From CAG-390 sp964522215 (GTDB taxonomy: Bacteria > Bacillota > Clostridia > Oscillospirales > CAG-272): a DNA stretch of 43,455 nucleotides. Both the position numbers and the translations under genes were made by a program. Under the pieces are notes generated by a model that was not told the origin of the DNA, did not search any database, and was given only the letters and a program-made list of their open reading frames with translations. This document shows positions 15,826 to 24,368 of this stretch, piece after piece (positions within the stretch are counted from its first letter, which is position 1; every line of letters starts with the position of its first letter). The stretch is taken from contig CAZFVR010000014.1 of assembly GCA_964522215.1 (NCBI GenBank), forward strand, positions 1 to 43,455, in the 5' to 3' direction.

Positions 15826-16830
15826 ATGAAGATAAAAGACATCATGCTTGCGCACGGCCTTATGCTCTGCCCGATGGCGGGGGTCAGTGACCGCGCGTTT
15901 AGGCTGATATCCGCCGCTTGCGGCGCGGAGTTTACCGTTACCGAGATGGTCTCGGCAAAAGCATTGGTGTACGAGCAACGCGCACGTGATACCGCGCCTG
16001 TACGCACGGCTCCGCTTTGCCGCGTGGACGATGGAATACCCACCGCCGTGCAGATCTTCGGCTCCGAGCCGGAATATATCATGCAGGCAGCGCGGCTCAT
16101 ATCCGAAGGGGGCTACCGCGGGGCTGAGGGACCGTTGCCCGCCGCCATTGATATCAATATGGGCTGTCCGGTCAAAAAAGTGACCTCAAACGGCGAGGGC
16201 TCGGCGCTCATGCGCGACCCGGGACTTGCCGAGGCCGTTACCGCGGCGGCAGTTGAGGGCGCGGGCGGACGAATGCCGGTAACGGTAAAAATACGTGCCG
16301 GGTGGGACTCGCACAGCATCAATGCGCCGATCGTTGCTCGCGCCGCCGAGCGAGCAGGTGCGGCGGCAGTCTGCGTTCATGCCCGCACGCGAGAGCAGCT
16401 CTACACCCCGGGTATAGATCTTTCCGTCATCCGCGCAGTGCGCGAGGCGGTGGGGATCCCGGTCATCGGCAACGGCGATATAAACACTGCCGCCGATGCC
16501 ATGAAAATGTTAGCCGAAACGGGATGCGATGGCTTGGGGATCGCTCGCGGAGCTATCGGCGACCCATGGATATTTGCAAGGATCGCTGCGGCCATGGATG
16601 GACGCGAATTTTGCGAGCCGAGCGAACGCGAACGGATAGAGACCGCACGGCGGCATCTTGCGCTGACCGTCCATTACAAGGGCGAGCGGCGTGGAGTTGC
16701 CGAGGTGAAGCCGCAGATAGCGGGTTATATAAAGGGCATCCCCGGTGCGGTGAAGCTGCGCACCGAGATAGTTACCGCCACAACAGCGGAGGCGGTGGAT
16801 GCTGTCCTGTTGCGCCTTATCGGCAGGTAG
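15826..16830 (+). CDS. dusB: tRNA-dihydrouridine synthase (DusB-type)
   Basis: A 334-residue FMN enzyme that reduces specific uridines in the tRNA D-loop. Family motifs: PMAGVSDRAFR (16-26), DINMGCPVKKV with catalytic Cys114, VKIRAGWD, VCVHARTREQLYTPG (the His/Arg site and the loop typical of DusB), VIGNGDI and ARGAIGDPWIF for FMN phosphate binding. A C-terminal helical recognition domain follows, a little shorter than in Bacillus DusB. No good ribosome site is visible before the ATG; translation may depend on the upstream message. Often found near pgm-like and other housekeeping genes, so context adds little. Confidence 0.95.
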   Translation: MKIKDIMLAHGLMLCPMAGVSDRAFRLISAACGAEFTVTEMVSAKALVYEQRARDTAPVRTAPLCRVDDGIPTAVQIFGSEPEYIMQAARLISEGGYRGAEGPLPAAIDINMGCPVKKVTSNGEGSALMRDPGLAEAVTAAAVEGAGGRMPVTVKIRAGWDSHSINAPIVARAAERAGAAAVCVHARTREQLYTPGIDLSVIRAVREAVGIPVIGNGDINTAADAMKMLAETGCDGLGIARGAIGDPWIFARIAAAMDGREFCEPSERERIETARRHLALTVHYKGERRGVAEVKPQIAGYIKGIPGAVKLRTEIVTATTAEAVDAVLLRLIGR

Positions 16831-16974
16831 TAGGAGCGACGGCAGAGTAAAAAAGCACAAAAAATAAAATAACAAAACAAAAACAGGCGTTGCCTGTAAA
16901 ATTGGGGCGCGGAGGCGAGTGGTAAAGCATTGCCATCTGCCAATGTGTCCAAAAGAAAGCTGAGGACTGGAAAA

Positions 16975-17751
16975 ATGTCAGTAAAACTTAAGATCTTCAC
17001 ATTTAATCTTCGCGTTGAATCAAGTGCAGACGGCATCAATCATTTTGAAAACCGTCGCGGCCGCATTCTTGATACCATCAGAGAATATTCTCCGGATATC
17101 ATCGGCTTCCAGGAGGCCAACAACAATATGCGCCGCTGGCTTATAGATTCGCTTGATGCCTACACTGTTGTGGGCTGCGGCAGAGGTACCGACTGGCGCG
17201 GCGAGTCCACCGTCGTGGCGTTTAAAAAACATGATTTTGAAATGATAGCTCTTGAAAACCGCTGGCTCTCAACAACACCCGATGCGCCCGGCTCTACCTT
17301 TGGCGGCGACCAAAGCGGCTGTCCGCGCATCCTTACCGCCGTGTGCCTTAAGCACCGCGAGGCCGATGAGCCGTTTATCTTCCTCAACACCCACTTGGAT
17401 CACAAGGGCAGCACCGCGCGCTTGCTCGGTGCTGTAGAGGTCATGCAGTACCTTGCCGACCACGGTGAGCATTTTATCATCACCGGTGATATGAATGCCT
17501 ACCCGGATACGCCGGAAATCGCCGCATTTACCGCATCTGTGCCCTGCGGAGCGCCTGTTATCGATGCTACCGAGCAGCTTGGCGGCACATTCCACGGCTT
17601 TGGAAAACGCAACCCGCCCGTTAAGATCGACTACATATTTACCGATATGACCTGTGACCCTGCGGAGTCCTTTATCGTCCCCAATGAACCGATAGACGGC
17701 ATCTATATCACAGACCACTCCCCTGTTTGCGCTTATATAACTGCGGAATAA
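16975..17751 (+). CDS. Endonuclease/exonuclease/phosphatase (EEP) family hydrolase
   Basis: A 258-residue EEP-fold protein. Active-site residues expected for the family are present: Asn11 (FNLRVE), Glu47 (GFQEAN), the HLDHKG strand, GDMNAYPDTPE, KIDYIF and the final DHSP motif. EEP enzymes hydrolyse phosphodiester or phosphomonoester bonds in nucleic acids, lipids or inositol phosphates; this short cytoplasmic form without signal peptide resembles the many unassigned EEP proteins of gut bacteria. Start chosen at 16975 because GAGG lies nine bases upstream. Functional specificity is unknown. The 144 bases before it hold no clear promoter or terminator. Confidence 0.9.
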   Translation: MSVKLKIFTFNLRVESSADGINHFENRRGRILDTIREYSPDIIGFQEANNNMRRWLIDSLDAYTVVGCGRGTDWRGESTVVAFKKHDFEMIALENRWLSTTPDAPGSTFGGDQSGCPRILTAVCLKHREADEPFIFLNTHLDHKGSTARLLGAVEVMQYLADHGEHFIITGDMNAYPDTPEIAAFTASVPCGAPVIDATEQLGGTFHGFGKRNPPVKIDYIFTDMTCDPAESFIVPNEPIDGIYITDHSPVCAYITAE

Positions 17752-17828
17752 GACCGCAGTCGGCGGGCGTGTCCCCAAAAGGTACAGTGCAAGAAAAAGT
17801 AAGATATTAAAAAAGATCTCAGAGTAGT

Positions 17829-19073
17829 ATGAAGTGTAAAATGAACAAAAAAACAGTCTTTGGAGTCTTTTCGCTCCTTGTGGTCGTGGCCATACTTATA
17901 ACCGCCGCAACGGTGATGCTTGCATCCTTTGATAACGATGCAAGGCCCTTTAGCGCGGAATTTGCGGTGCGTGATACTGTTTACACTCCAAGGGAGACAA
18001 AGAGAAAGACCGAGACCACCGCTCGCCCGCGCGGCGATGCGGAGGAGACGACTGCCGAGACCGCGGAGACCACTGCTGCTCTTGCGGGAATGAGTGAGGG
18101 CGCCTTCCGTTGCCGCATAGATATGCCCAAGACCGCTTGGGGGGCGGGGGAGGACCCAACGTTTAAGCTAAGCTTTGGGCTTTTGGATCAAAGCTACGGC
18201 TCGGGGCGGCTCATCCTGCATATCGTAAGCGACGATCTCGCTCTTTCGGAGGAGCTTTGCATCGACGACTACATATATGATATCCACGCCATTGACGGCA
18301 AGACCATGCCGGACGTGGCAGAGCTGTCGCTTGTCCGTACCAACGAGGAGAAGGACTTTGCTTTTGGTCGGCTGCAGCTTTACTTTGAGTTTGTGCCCGA
18401 TATCGGCAACACATCCTTTGGGGATGAATGGTCGGATACCTACTATGATGACTACGATGACTGGGATGATATGGAGCCGGGGGCGGAGGACGACCTTTGG
18501 GGCGATCTTTTTACCCGTCATGGGCTTTGGGTGGGCGGATATGCCTGTGCATATGCCATCACTCCCTGCGGCATACGGCTGGCGCGGCGGGATGCTTCGG
18601 CTGATGCGTTTTTTGCCGAAACGGCAGTTATGCAGTATAAAAAGGGCGAGTTGACGGACACTGAATTCTTGGATGCGTATTGGAGCTACGCTCTGCCGAG
18701 CGGTGTGTATATCCATGCGACCTCCCCGATACTCAGCGGCGAATCAATGCTTACGTATGCGAGCCCGGGGTTGCGCGCCTCGACTCGCCGCGCGGTATCG
18801 GATGCCGATGTGCTTAAAATGGTAGCGGAGTGCGGTCCGTTTTATGACGAGCCGAATGACGATGTTACCGTTGAACGTGCCGCAGGGCGCAATCTGGCCT
18901 TTGCAATACTTTCAGAGCTGCTCAGTGAGGGCGCGATCACCGATGCCCAATATGAGGCGGAGATGGAATATGCGAAGGGTGCACAAAAATATTACACCGC
19001 TCCGCCGGCCATCGACCGCGGATTTAAAAAGTACAGCAAGCTTATAAAAGAGAATACCCCAACCCAAGACTGA
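17829..19073 (+). CDS. Membrane-anchored extracytoplasmic protein with a Thr-rich linker and acidic loop
   Basis: A 414-residue protein I cannot assign to a family. One N-terminal transmembrane anchor (VFGVFSLLVVVAILITAATVML), then a low-complexity Thr/Glu/Ala linker (TTAETAETTAA), then a beta-rich domain (about 95-195). Near residues 200-220 is a strongly acidic stretch with six Asp in YYDDYDDWDDMEP, a possible calcium-binding loop. The C-terminal third contains a helical SHOCT-like segment (AILSELLSEGAITDAQYEAE) seen in oligomerising or DNA-linked short domains. No clear ribosome site precedes either candidate start (17829 or 17841). The thioesterase gene begins four bases after the stop, so the two are probably co-translated. 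Confidence 0.7.
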   Translation: MKCKMNKKTVFGVFSLLVVVAILITAATVMLASFDNDARPFSAEFAVRDTVYTPRETKRKTETTARPRGDAEETTAETAETTAALAGMSEGAFRCRIDMPKTAWGAGEDPTFKLSFGLLDQSYGSGRLILHIVSDDLALSEELCIDDYIYDIHAIDGKTMPDVAELSLVRTNEEKDFAFGRLQLYFEFVPDIGNTSFGDEWSDTYYDDYDDWDDMEPGAEDDLWGDLFTRHGLWVGGYACAYAITPCGIRLARRDASADAFFAETAVMQYKKGELTDTEFLDAYWSYALPSGVYIHATSPILSGESMLTYASPGLRASTRRAVSDADVLKMVAECGPFYDEPNDDVTVERAAGRNLAFAILSELLSEGAITDAQYEAEMEYAKGAQKYYTAPPAIDRGFKKYSKLIKENTPTQD

Positions 19074-19076
19074 AGC

Positions 19077-19892
19077 ATGAACAACGAACAAAAAATCAAT
19101 GATACTACCTCGAATATCGATCACGACACGCCGCTGACAACAGAATACGAGCGCAGCTTTTCCTATGAGGTACACGCCGATATGACCATGTGCGGTCCCG
19201 ATGGTGCTGTAACACCGCAGGGCTGGCAAAAGCTTGTGGTGGAGATGATAGAACGGCACCTTGAAAATATCGGCATTGGCGAGCGGGAGCTGCTTGAGCG
19301 GACAGGCGTTTCCTGGATATTGCTCTCAACGCACGTCCGCCCTGCACGCACAGTGCGGCTTGGCGAGCATCTTACCGGTCGCACGTGGAACGCTGGCGTA
19401 ACACCGCCGATATTTCGGCGCGACCTTGTGTTTTACGGTGCTGACGGAGAGTGCGCCGCAGTCGGTGCTACCTATTCCACCCTCTTTTCGGCAACCGAGC
19501 GGCGCTTTTGTACCGATAGGGCGCTGATAGAGAGCTTGGCGCTCCCTGTGGGCGAAAAGATAGCCGATGCACCTCGACGTGCGCCGCGTGTGGATGCTGC
19601 CGCACCGGTAGAGGAGCGCGTGGCTCGCCCGTCCATGACGGACAGCATGGGGCATGTCAACAACACCCGCTACGGCGAGTTCGTGTATGATGCATTAAAC
19701 GCCGACGAGCGTTCGCGCATGAGCGGGCTTCGTTCCTTTGATATCTGGTTTTACGCCGAGCTGCGAGAGGGCGACAGCTTTTTGGTCGAACGCGCAACGG
19801 TGGGAGAGGATATCATCATACGAGGGGCGCTGGCGGATGGACGTGTGTCCTTTGCCGCGCGAGTCGGAGGTATCTCGGCAGGATCGGAATAA
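19077..19892 (+). CDS. Acyl-ACP thioesterase (FatA/FatB-like double hotdog)
   Basis: A 271-residue double-hotdog protein. It hydrolyses acyl-acyl carrier protein to free fatty acid in the cytoplasm. The first hotdog carries WQKLVVEMIERHLENIG and WILLSTHVRP, the second the active-site segment DSMGHVNNTRYGEF with the Asn/His pair of this family, followed by FDIWFYAELREGD. Such bacterial enzymes release medium- or long-chain acids in anaerobic Clostridia and Bacteroidetes. It overlaps no fatty-acid synthesis genes here; it follows the anchored protein by four bases and ends at a strong terminator. The N-terminal 20 residues are a polar extension. Confidence 0.9.
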   Translation: MNNEQKINDTTSNIDHDTPLTTEYERSFSYEVHADMTMCGPDGAVTPQGWQKLVVEMIERHLENIGIGERELLERTGVSWILLSTHVRPARTVRLGEHLTGRTWNAGVTPPIFRRDLVFYGADGECAAVGATYSTLFSATERRFCTDRALIESLALPVGEKIADAPRRAPRVDAAAPVEERVARPSMTDSMGHVNNTRYGEFVYDALNADERSRMSGLRSFDIWFYAELREGDSFLVERATVGEDIIIRGALADGRVSFAARVGGISAGSE

Positions 19893-19927
19893 AGATCTTT
19901 TTTGAAATATCAAAAGTACAATAATGC

Positions 19928-19967
19928 AACCACCCATGAACCTGATGACGGTGCATGGGTGGTTTTT
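19928..19967 (+). terminator. Rho-independent terminator
   Basis: AACCACCCATG (19928-19938) pairs with CATGGGTGGTT (19954-19964), followed by TTT, 36 bases after the thioesterase stop. Confidence 0.92.
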
Positions 19968-20048
19968 GCAATTAATGCACAAATAACGCGGTACATATGA
20001 AATTGCAAATGTGCAAAATGCCAAATTTTTATTTTGATATTAAAAAAC

Positions 20049-20090
20049 TTTGCAAGTTTGCTTGACTTATAATTGCAAACGTAATATAAT
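20049..20090 (+). promoter_or_regulatory. serCA promoter with flanking TTTGCAA/TTGCAAA repeats
   Basis: TTGACT (20062-20067), 17 bases, TATAAT (20085-20090). TTTGCAA (20049-20055) and TTGCAAA (20073-20079) flank the -35 box as an inverted pair, and a further TTGCAAATGTGCAAAA lies upstream near 20004-20019. This arrangement suggests a repressor or activator site for serine regulation. The promoter is strongly supported; the operator is inference. Confidence 0.75.
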
Positions 20091-20134
20091 ATTATTAATT
20101 TCTTTTATGTCCGATGAAAGGCAGGATAACAACT

Positions 20135-21220
20135 ATGGAAAGAGTATATAATTTTTCGGCCGGACCCTCCATGCTTCCGCTTCCGGTACTTGAGCGCGCG
20201 GCCGCAGAGCTTGTAAATTACGGAGAGAGCGGCATGTCAGTAATGGAGATGTCGCATCGTTCACCGGACTACGAGCCCATTATAAAGGCGGCAGAGGCAT
20301 CCCTGCGCAAGCTGATGGATATTCCCGATGATTACGCCGTTATGTTTTTGCAGGGCGGGGCATCAACGCAGTTTGCCGCGGTTCCGCTCAATCTTATGCC
20401 GGAGGGCGGCTGTGCCGACTATGTGGTCTCGGGTCAGTTCTCGGGCAAGGCACAGGTCGAGGCACAAAAATACGGCGATGCCGCAGTAATTGCAACCTCC
20501 AAGCCTGATAACTTTGTTTATGTGCCAAAGGTCAGCAGTGCCGATCTTCGTCCCGGCACCTCCTACCTCCACATTTGCTTTAACAACACGATATACGGTA
20601 CAAAGTACAACTATATTCCGGATACCGGGGATGTTCCGCTGGTGGCGGATATGTCCTCCTGCATCCTCTCCGAGCCTGTTGACGTTAAAAAATTCGGCGT
20701 CATATATGCCGGTGCGCAGAAGAACGTAGCTCCCGCGGGGCTTACCATCGTTATTGCACGGCGGGATCTTTTGGGTCACGCCCGCTCTATCTGCCCCACC
20801 ATGCTTGATTGGTCGGTGATGGCGCAGAATGATTCTATGTACAACACGCCGCCGTGCTATAATATCTACATGGCAGGACTGGTGTTTGACTATCTGCTTG
20901 GCGAGGGCGGACTTGCCGAAATGAAGCTCCGCAACGAGCGTAAGGCAGCACTGCTTTACGATTATCTTGACTCGCAGGATTATTACCTTGCCCCCGTTCG
21001 CCCCGAGTTCCGCTCTTTGATGAACGTGACCTTTGTGACGGGAGATGCGGATCTTGATAAAAAATTCGCCGCCGAGGCGACAGCGGCGGGGCTTAAAAAT
21101 CTTAAGGGACACCGTTCCGTTGGCGGCATGAGAGCTTCTATCTATAACGCCATGCCGTATGCGGGTGTTGAGGCGCTGGTGGCCTTTATGCGTGATTTTG
21201 CCGAGCGAAACCCCAAATGA
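20135..21220 (+). CDS. serC: Phosphoserine aminotransferase
   Basis: A 361-residue PLP enzyme of aminotransferase class V. It makes 3-phosphoserine from 3-phosphohydroxypyruvate and glutamate, the second step of serine synthesis. Hallmarks: N-terminal VYNFSAGPSMLP, HRSPDY, FLQGGASTQFAAVP, and the cofactor lysine Lys196 in YAGAQKNVAPAG. GHRSVGGMRASIYNAMP near the C-terminus binds the substrate phosphate. Start at 20135 has AGGA eight bases upstream; an ATG at 20114 in frame is less likely. Transcribed with serA, 29 bases downstream, from a consensus promoter. Confidence 0.97.
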   Translation: MERVYNFSAGPSMLPLPVLERAAAELVNYGESGMSVMEMSHRSPDYEPIIKAAEASLRKLMDIPDDYAVMFLQGGASTQFAAVPLNLMPEGGCADYVVSGQFSGKAQVEAQKYGDAAVIATSKPDNFVYVPKVSSADLRPGTSYLHICFNNTIYGTKYNYIPDTGDVPLVADMSSCILSEPVDVKKFGVIYAGAQKNVAPAGLTIVIARRDLLGHARSICPTMLDWSVMAQNDSMYNTPPCYNIYMAGLVFDYLLGEGGLAEMKLRNERKAALLYDYLDSQDYYLAPVRPEFRSLMNVTFVTGDADLDKKFAAEATAAGLKNLKGHRSVGGMRASIYNAMPYAGVEALVAFMRDFAERNPK

Positions 21221-21249
21221 TCCCAAATAAAGTTATGTGAGGGAAAGAT

Positions 21250-22425
21250 ATGAGCATGAATATTAAGCTTATGAATAAGATCGCTGCGGTCGGCACTGAT
21301 GTTTTTGACCGCGACCTATACAGCGTCTCGGCTGATATCCCCACCGAGGCGGCGGATGCCGTGATGGTGCGCTCTGCCTCGATGCACGAAATGGAGCTGC
21401 CGGACAGTCTTTTGGCAATAGCTCGTTGCGGTGCGGGCGTGAACAATATCCCGGTGGATCGCTGTGCCGAGGCGGGTATCGTTGTTTTCAACACCCCCGG
21501 CGCGAATGCCGGCGGTGTTAAAGAACTTACCCTATGCGCTCTGGCACTTGCATCCCGCGATATCACAGGTGGTGTTATGTGGGCGGATGCGCTGACAGGT
21601 GACGTGGCTGCGCAGGTCGAAAAGGGCAAATCCGCCTTTGCGGGTGTTGAGTTTTACGGCAAAACGCTTGGCGTTATCGGTCTTGGTGCCATTGGCGGCC
21701 AGGTGGCAAATGCCGCGCTCTCCCTTGGCATGAAGGTGGTGGGGTATGATCCCTATCTTACCGTTGATGCGGCATGGAAGCTTTCCGGCGGCATAGGTCA
21801 TGCACACTCGCTTGACGAGGTGTATGCCGCGGCCGACTATATAACACTGCACGTTCCCGCCGTTGCGGCAAACAAGGGAATGATCAACCGCGACAGCATT
21901 GCAAAAATGCGGGACGGCGTGAGGATAGTGAACCTCGCACGTGCCGATCTTGTTGTGGCTGCGGATGTCAAGGATGCATTGGCATCCGGTAAGCTTGCAT
22001 CCTATGTTACCGATTTTCCGACTGCAGAGACGGTTGGTGTGCGCGGTATAGTTAATATTCCGCACCTTGGCGCATCCACCGCAGAGGCCGAGGATAACTG
22101 CGCTGTTATGGCTGCCCGCCAGCTGAATGATTACCTGCAAAGCGGCAATATACGCAACTCCGTTAACTTCCCGACGGTTGAGCTGCCTATGGGCGGCGGC
22201 ACGCGCGTTTGCGTTCTGCACGCCAATGTTCCCGCTGTTATCGCAAATATTTCCGGCGCTATATCCGAGTACGGTCAAAATATCGAAAACCTTACCAACC
22301 GCTCAAAGGGCGATAATGCTTACACGCTCGTTGAGACCACCGGCAAGCTTGATGCTGATCTTGCCAAAAAGGTGGCGGAGAAGATATCCACCATTGAGGG
22401 GATATTCAGAGTGCGCGTGATATGA
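21250..22425 (+). CDS. serA: D-3-phosphoglycerate dehydrogenase with ACT domain
   Basis: A 391-residue NAD-dependent dehydrogenase that opens the serine pathway. The Rossmann motif GVIGLGAIGGQVAN with downstream VVGYDPY is clear. Substrate and catalytic residues lie in ARCGAGVNNIP, NLARADLVV and the final HLGASTAEAEDN with the catalytic His. After residue 315 comes a C-terminal ACT domain (VCVLHANVPAVIANISGAISEYGQNIENL), which allows feedback by serine. This is the mid-length form (about 390 residues) found in many Clostridia. GAGGGA precedes the ATG. A strong terminator follows; serB is not in the window. Confidence 0.97.
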   Translation: MSMNIKLMNKIAAVGTDVFDRDLYSVSADIPTEAADAVMVRSASMHEMELPDSLLAIARCGAGVNNIPVDRCAEAGIVVFNTPGANAGGVKELTLCALALASRDITGGVMWADALTGDVAAQVEKGKSAFAGVEFYGKTLGVIGLGAIGGQVANAALSLGMKVVGYDPYLTVDAAWKLSGGIGHAHSLDEVYAAADYITLHVPAVAANKGMINRDSIAKMRDGVRIVNLARADLVVAADVKDALASGKLASYVTDFPTAETVGVRGIVNIPHLGASTAEAEDNCAVMAARQLNDYLQSGNIRNSVNFPTVELPMGGGTRVCVLHANVPAVIANISGAISEYGQNIENLTNRSKGDNAYTLVETTGKLDADLAKKVAEKISTIEGIFRVRVI

Positions 22426-22492
22426 TGTGCCCGGGTCTTGTCACCATCATTGATCAAGAGCCGAGGATCCAAAACCCAAAAAACTAAAAGAT

Positions 22493-22535
22493 CTCCCCCG
22501 CAGAGGCAGCCGTGAACTCTGCGGGGGAGCGGCTT
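22493..22535. terminator. Bidirectional terminator between serA and the convergent membrane gene
   Basis: CTCCCCCGCAGAG (22493-22505) and CTCTGCGGGGGAG (22517-22529) form a 13-bp stem. The plus side is followed by CGGCTTTTT and the minus side by a T-rich tail. Confidence 0.93.
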
Positions 22536-22536
22536 T

Positions 22537-23454
22537 TTATAAAAGCCCAAGCTCTTTTTGAATATAAAATATTGCGATCCCCATCGCAAAGGATGCAAAA
22601 TTGGCCGCAAGCGCATATAGCCATGCGCGCAACTTGCGACCGCGGCGGTCGTCAAATTCCGGTCTTTTGATCGCGGCCGCGGTATAGACAGCGCCCTCGA
22701 TCACAAACACTCCCGCCTCAAGCAAAAGGTATGCTATCATCATGGTAAGCCAGCCGGATCTGAAATTTATGGCGTTAAGCGCAAGGTTTAGGAGTAGCTG
22801 TGTGACCAGGTTCGTGTAAATGATAACGCCGAGCCTGCCCGCCTTGAGATATCCAAACGGCAGGGCTATCAACAGCTCTACGGCAAGTGTCAGCACAACG
22901 CGTCCCAAAAACAGCAGTGCCTCTCGCCCGTAATCATAGCTTTGACGGCATGTAAGACTGCCGGCCTCGTCTATCTCCGCCTCATAGTAGCTTGAAAACG
23001 CGTACTGCGAGTGCTGCTCGCTTGTGTAAAAGATATCTGTCTCGGCGTTGTATATCAGCACCTTAAAGCAGCTTGGCGGATAGTATCCCCAGTGGTAGCT
23101 TTCCCGACTGCTGCAACGCTGTACATTGCCGAGAAAGTAATATCCCGCCTCGCTGTAGCCGAGCATCTTTAAAAATGCCGCATGGAGCTCGGGGTCGCTC
23201 TCCTGAAGATAGCCAAGCTCGTAGGTGGCATTCTCCGCGCTCCACGGTCCGTAGTTCTGCTCGGTGGAGAGCAGGGTCACGTAAAACTCGCCCGATATGC
23301 TTGGAAAGGATACCGTGACCGAGTCCTTGGGGCCGCAATCGGCCGATGCGCCGATGGTGAGCGAGGAGAGCAGCACCGCCGTCAGCATCAGCATTACAAT
23401 TATCTTTTTTGTGGTTTGGGGAAAACTTACAATCTTTTTCATAGTCTTTTTCAA
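22537..23454 (-). CDS. Membrane protein with secreted N-terminal domain, third gene of the sigma-factor operon
   Basis: A 305-residue protein of unknown family. A signal peptide or first helix (IIVMLMLTAVLLSSLTIGASA, about 18-38) is followed by an extracytoplasmic domain of about 150 residues with Cys at CSSRESYHWGYYPPSCFKV and CRQSYDYG. Four hydrophobic helices then fill residues 187-300, the fourth followed by a short cytoplasmic tail. The start overlaps the stop of the upstream gene by four bases, indicating tight coupling. Domain order (sensor outside, helical bundle) would suit a stress-responsive membrane effector or target of the ECF sigma; that is inference. Confidence 0.75.
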   Translation of the reverse strand: MKKTMKKIVSFPQTTKKIIVMLMLTAVLLSSLTIGASADCGPKDSVTVSFPSISGEFYVTLLSTEQNYGPWSAENATYELGYLQESDPELHAAFLKMLGYSEAGYYFLGNVQRCSSRESYHWGYYPPSCFKVLIYNAETDIFYTSEQHSQYAFSSYYEAEIDEAGSLTCRQSYDYGREALLFLGRVVLTLAVELLIALPFGYLKAGRLGVIIYTNLVTQLLLNLALNAINFRSGWLTMMIAYLLLEAGVFVIEGAVYTAAAIKRPEFDDRRGRKLRAWLYALAANFASFAMGIAIFYIQKELGLL

Positions 23455-24320
23455 GCCTCCGTGTCGATCTCGGGTGCGATGTCACTCGGTATCATAAAGC
23501 CAAGATAATATTCAAGCACCCGCATGTCTCCGTGCGTGTAGATATCCGCAAGATATGTCACGCCGGCATGGTCAAATATGGCGGTGAAGTGGTGCGCCTC
23601 GAGAAGTGCCAAATACGCCGCGGAGATCGCCTCATGCCCGCAGTTGAGGCCGCGCTTTATATAGGTCGCATAAAGCTCCTCGTATTCCGCAAGGATCGCT
23701 CCCGCGCCGCCGTCGGGCAGAAAATAGCCATCGTCAGCGTGAGCTATATACCGCACCTCAGTGCCGCCGATGTCTATCACCTCTCCGCGCGTGCGGCATT
23801 CGTTTATATAGTCCAGCTCTGTGCGATAGTTGCTTGCCGTGCCGTCTCCATCTGTAAAATAATTGGCAAAGAAGGCATCCACTTGGACAAAGTCAAGCCC
23901 CGCACCGCCGATGTCCGCAGTAGTCACCTCGCATTTGTAAGCGGTACGGTATTCCACCGAGTTCCAAAGCCGGCGCTCTCCTCTGCCGCCCTCCTCAAAA
24001 AACAGGTAAGCACTTTCGCCTATGCTGTGGTCGGGTAGGCGCAAAAAGAGCAGATCCGCGCATTCATCAACTGATATATACTCATGCGTTCGCTCCCAGC
24101 CCGCGTCTCCCGAATCTGCGCCACCAAATATCAGCGTAAGTATGGGATATGCCAAAAGCACAAGGCACAGGCAGGCGGCCAACGACGGGAGGATATACTT
24201 GAGTGCGCGTGCTGTGCGCCGCCGCTTTACGGCTCTCGGGGACATTGCCGCTGTGTATTCGCTTATATGGCGGTCGGCAATGCCGCCTACGGCATCAAAA
24301 AGCTTTTCCTGTCCTGTCAT
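23451..24320 (-). CDS. Putative anti-sigma factor, single-pass membrane protein
   Basis: A 289-residue protein directly after an ECF sigma gene (48 bases). Residues 1-38 are a charged cytoplasmic segment (EKLFDAVGGIADRHI, PRAVKRRRTARAL), then one transmembrane helix (ILPSLAACLCLVLLAYPILTLIF), then a long extracytoplasmic domain with mixed alpha/beta character and no zinc-finger HxxxCxxC motif. Position and topology match the usual sigma/anti-sigma pairing: the cytoplasmic part would hold the sigma factor and the outer part would sense a signal. I recognise no named family. A membrane-protein gene follows with a four-base overlap. Confidence 0.75.
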   Translation of the reverse strand: MTGQEKLFDAVGGIADRHISEYTAAMSPRAVKRRRTARALKYILPSLAACLCLVLLAYPILTLIFGGADSGDAGWERTHEYISVDECADLLFLRLPDHSIGESAYLFFEEGGRGERRLWNSVEYRTAYKCEVTTADIGGAGLDFVQVDAFFANYFTDGDGTASNYRTELDYINECRTRGEVIDIGGTEVRYIAHADDGYFLPDGGAGAILAEYEELYATYIKRGLNCGHEAISAAYLALLEAHHFTAIFDHAGVTYLADIYTHGDMRVLEYYLGFMIPSDIAPEIDTEA

Positions 24321-24368
24321 CGTTACACCTCTCTTTCTCCTTCGATCGATCGTAAAAGCAAGCTTCCG

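Noticed and set aside
20363..21226. A 287-codon minus-strand open frame opposite serC
   Set aside because: It lies wholly antisense to serC, whose protein is unmistakable; the frame is a by-product of the GC-rich codon pattern.
21532..22278. A 248-codon minus-strand open frame opposite serA
   Set aside because: Antisense to a clear serA; no ribosome site or domain.
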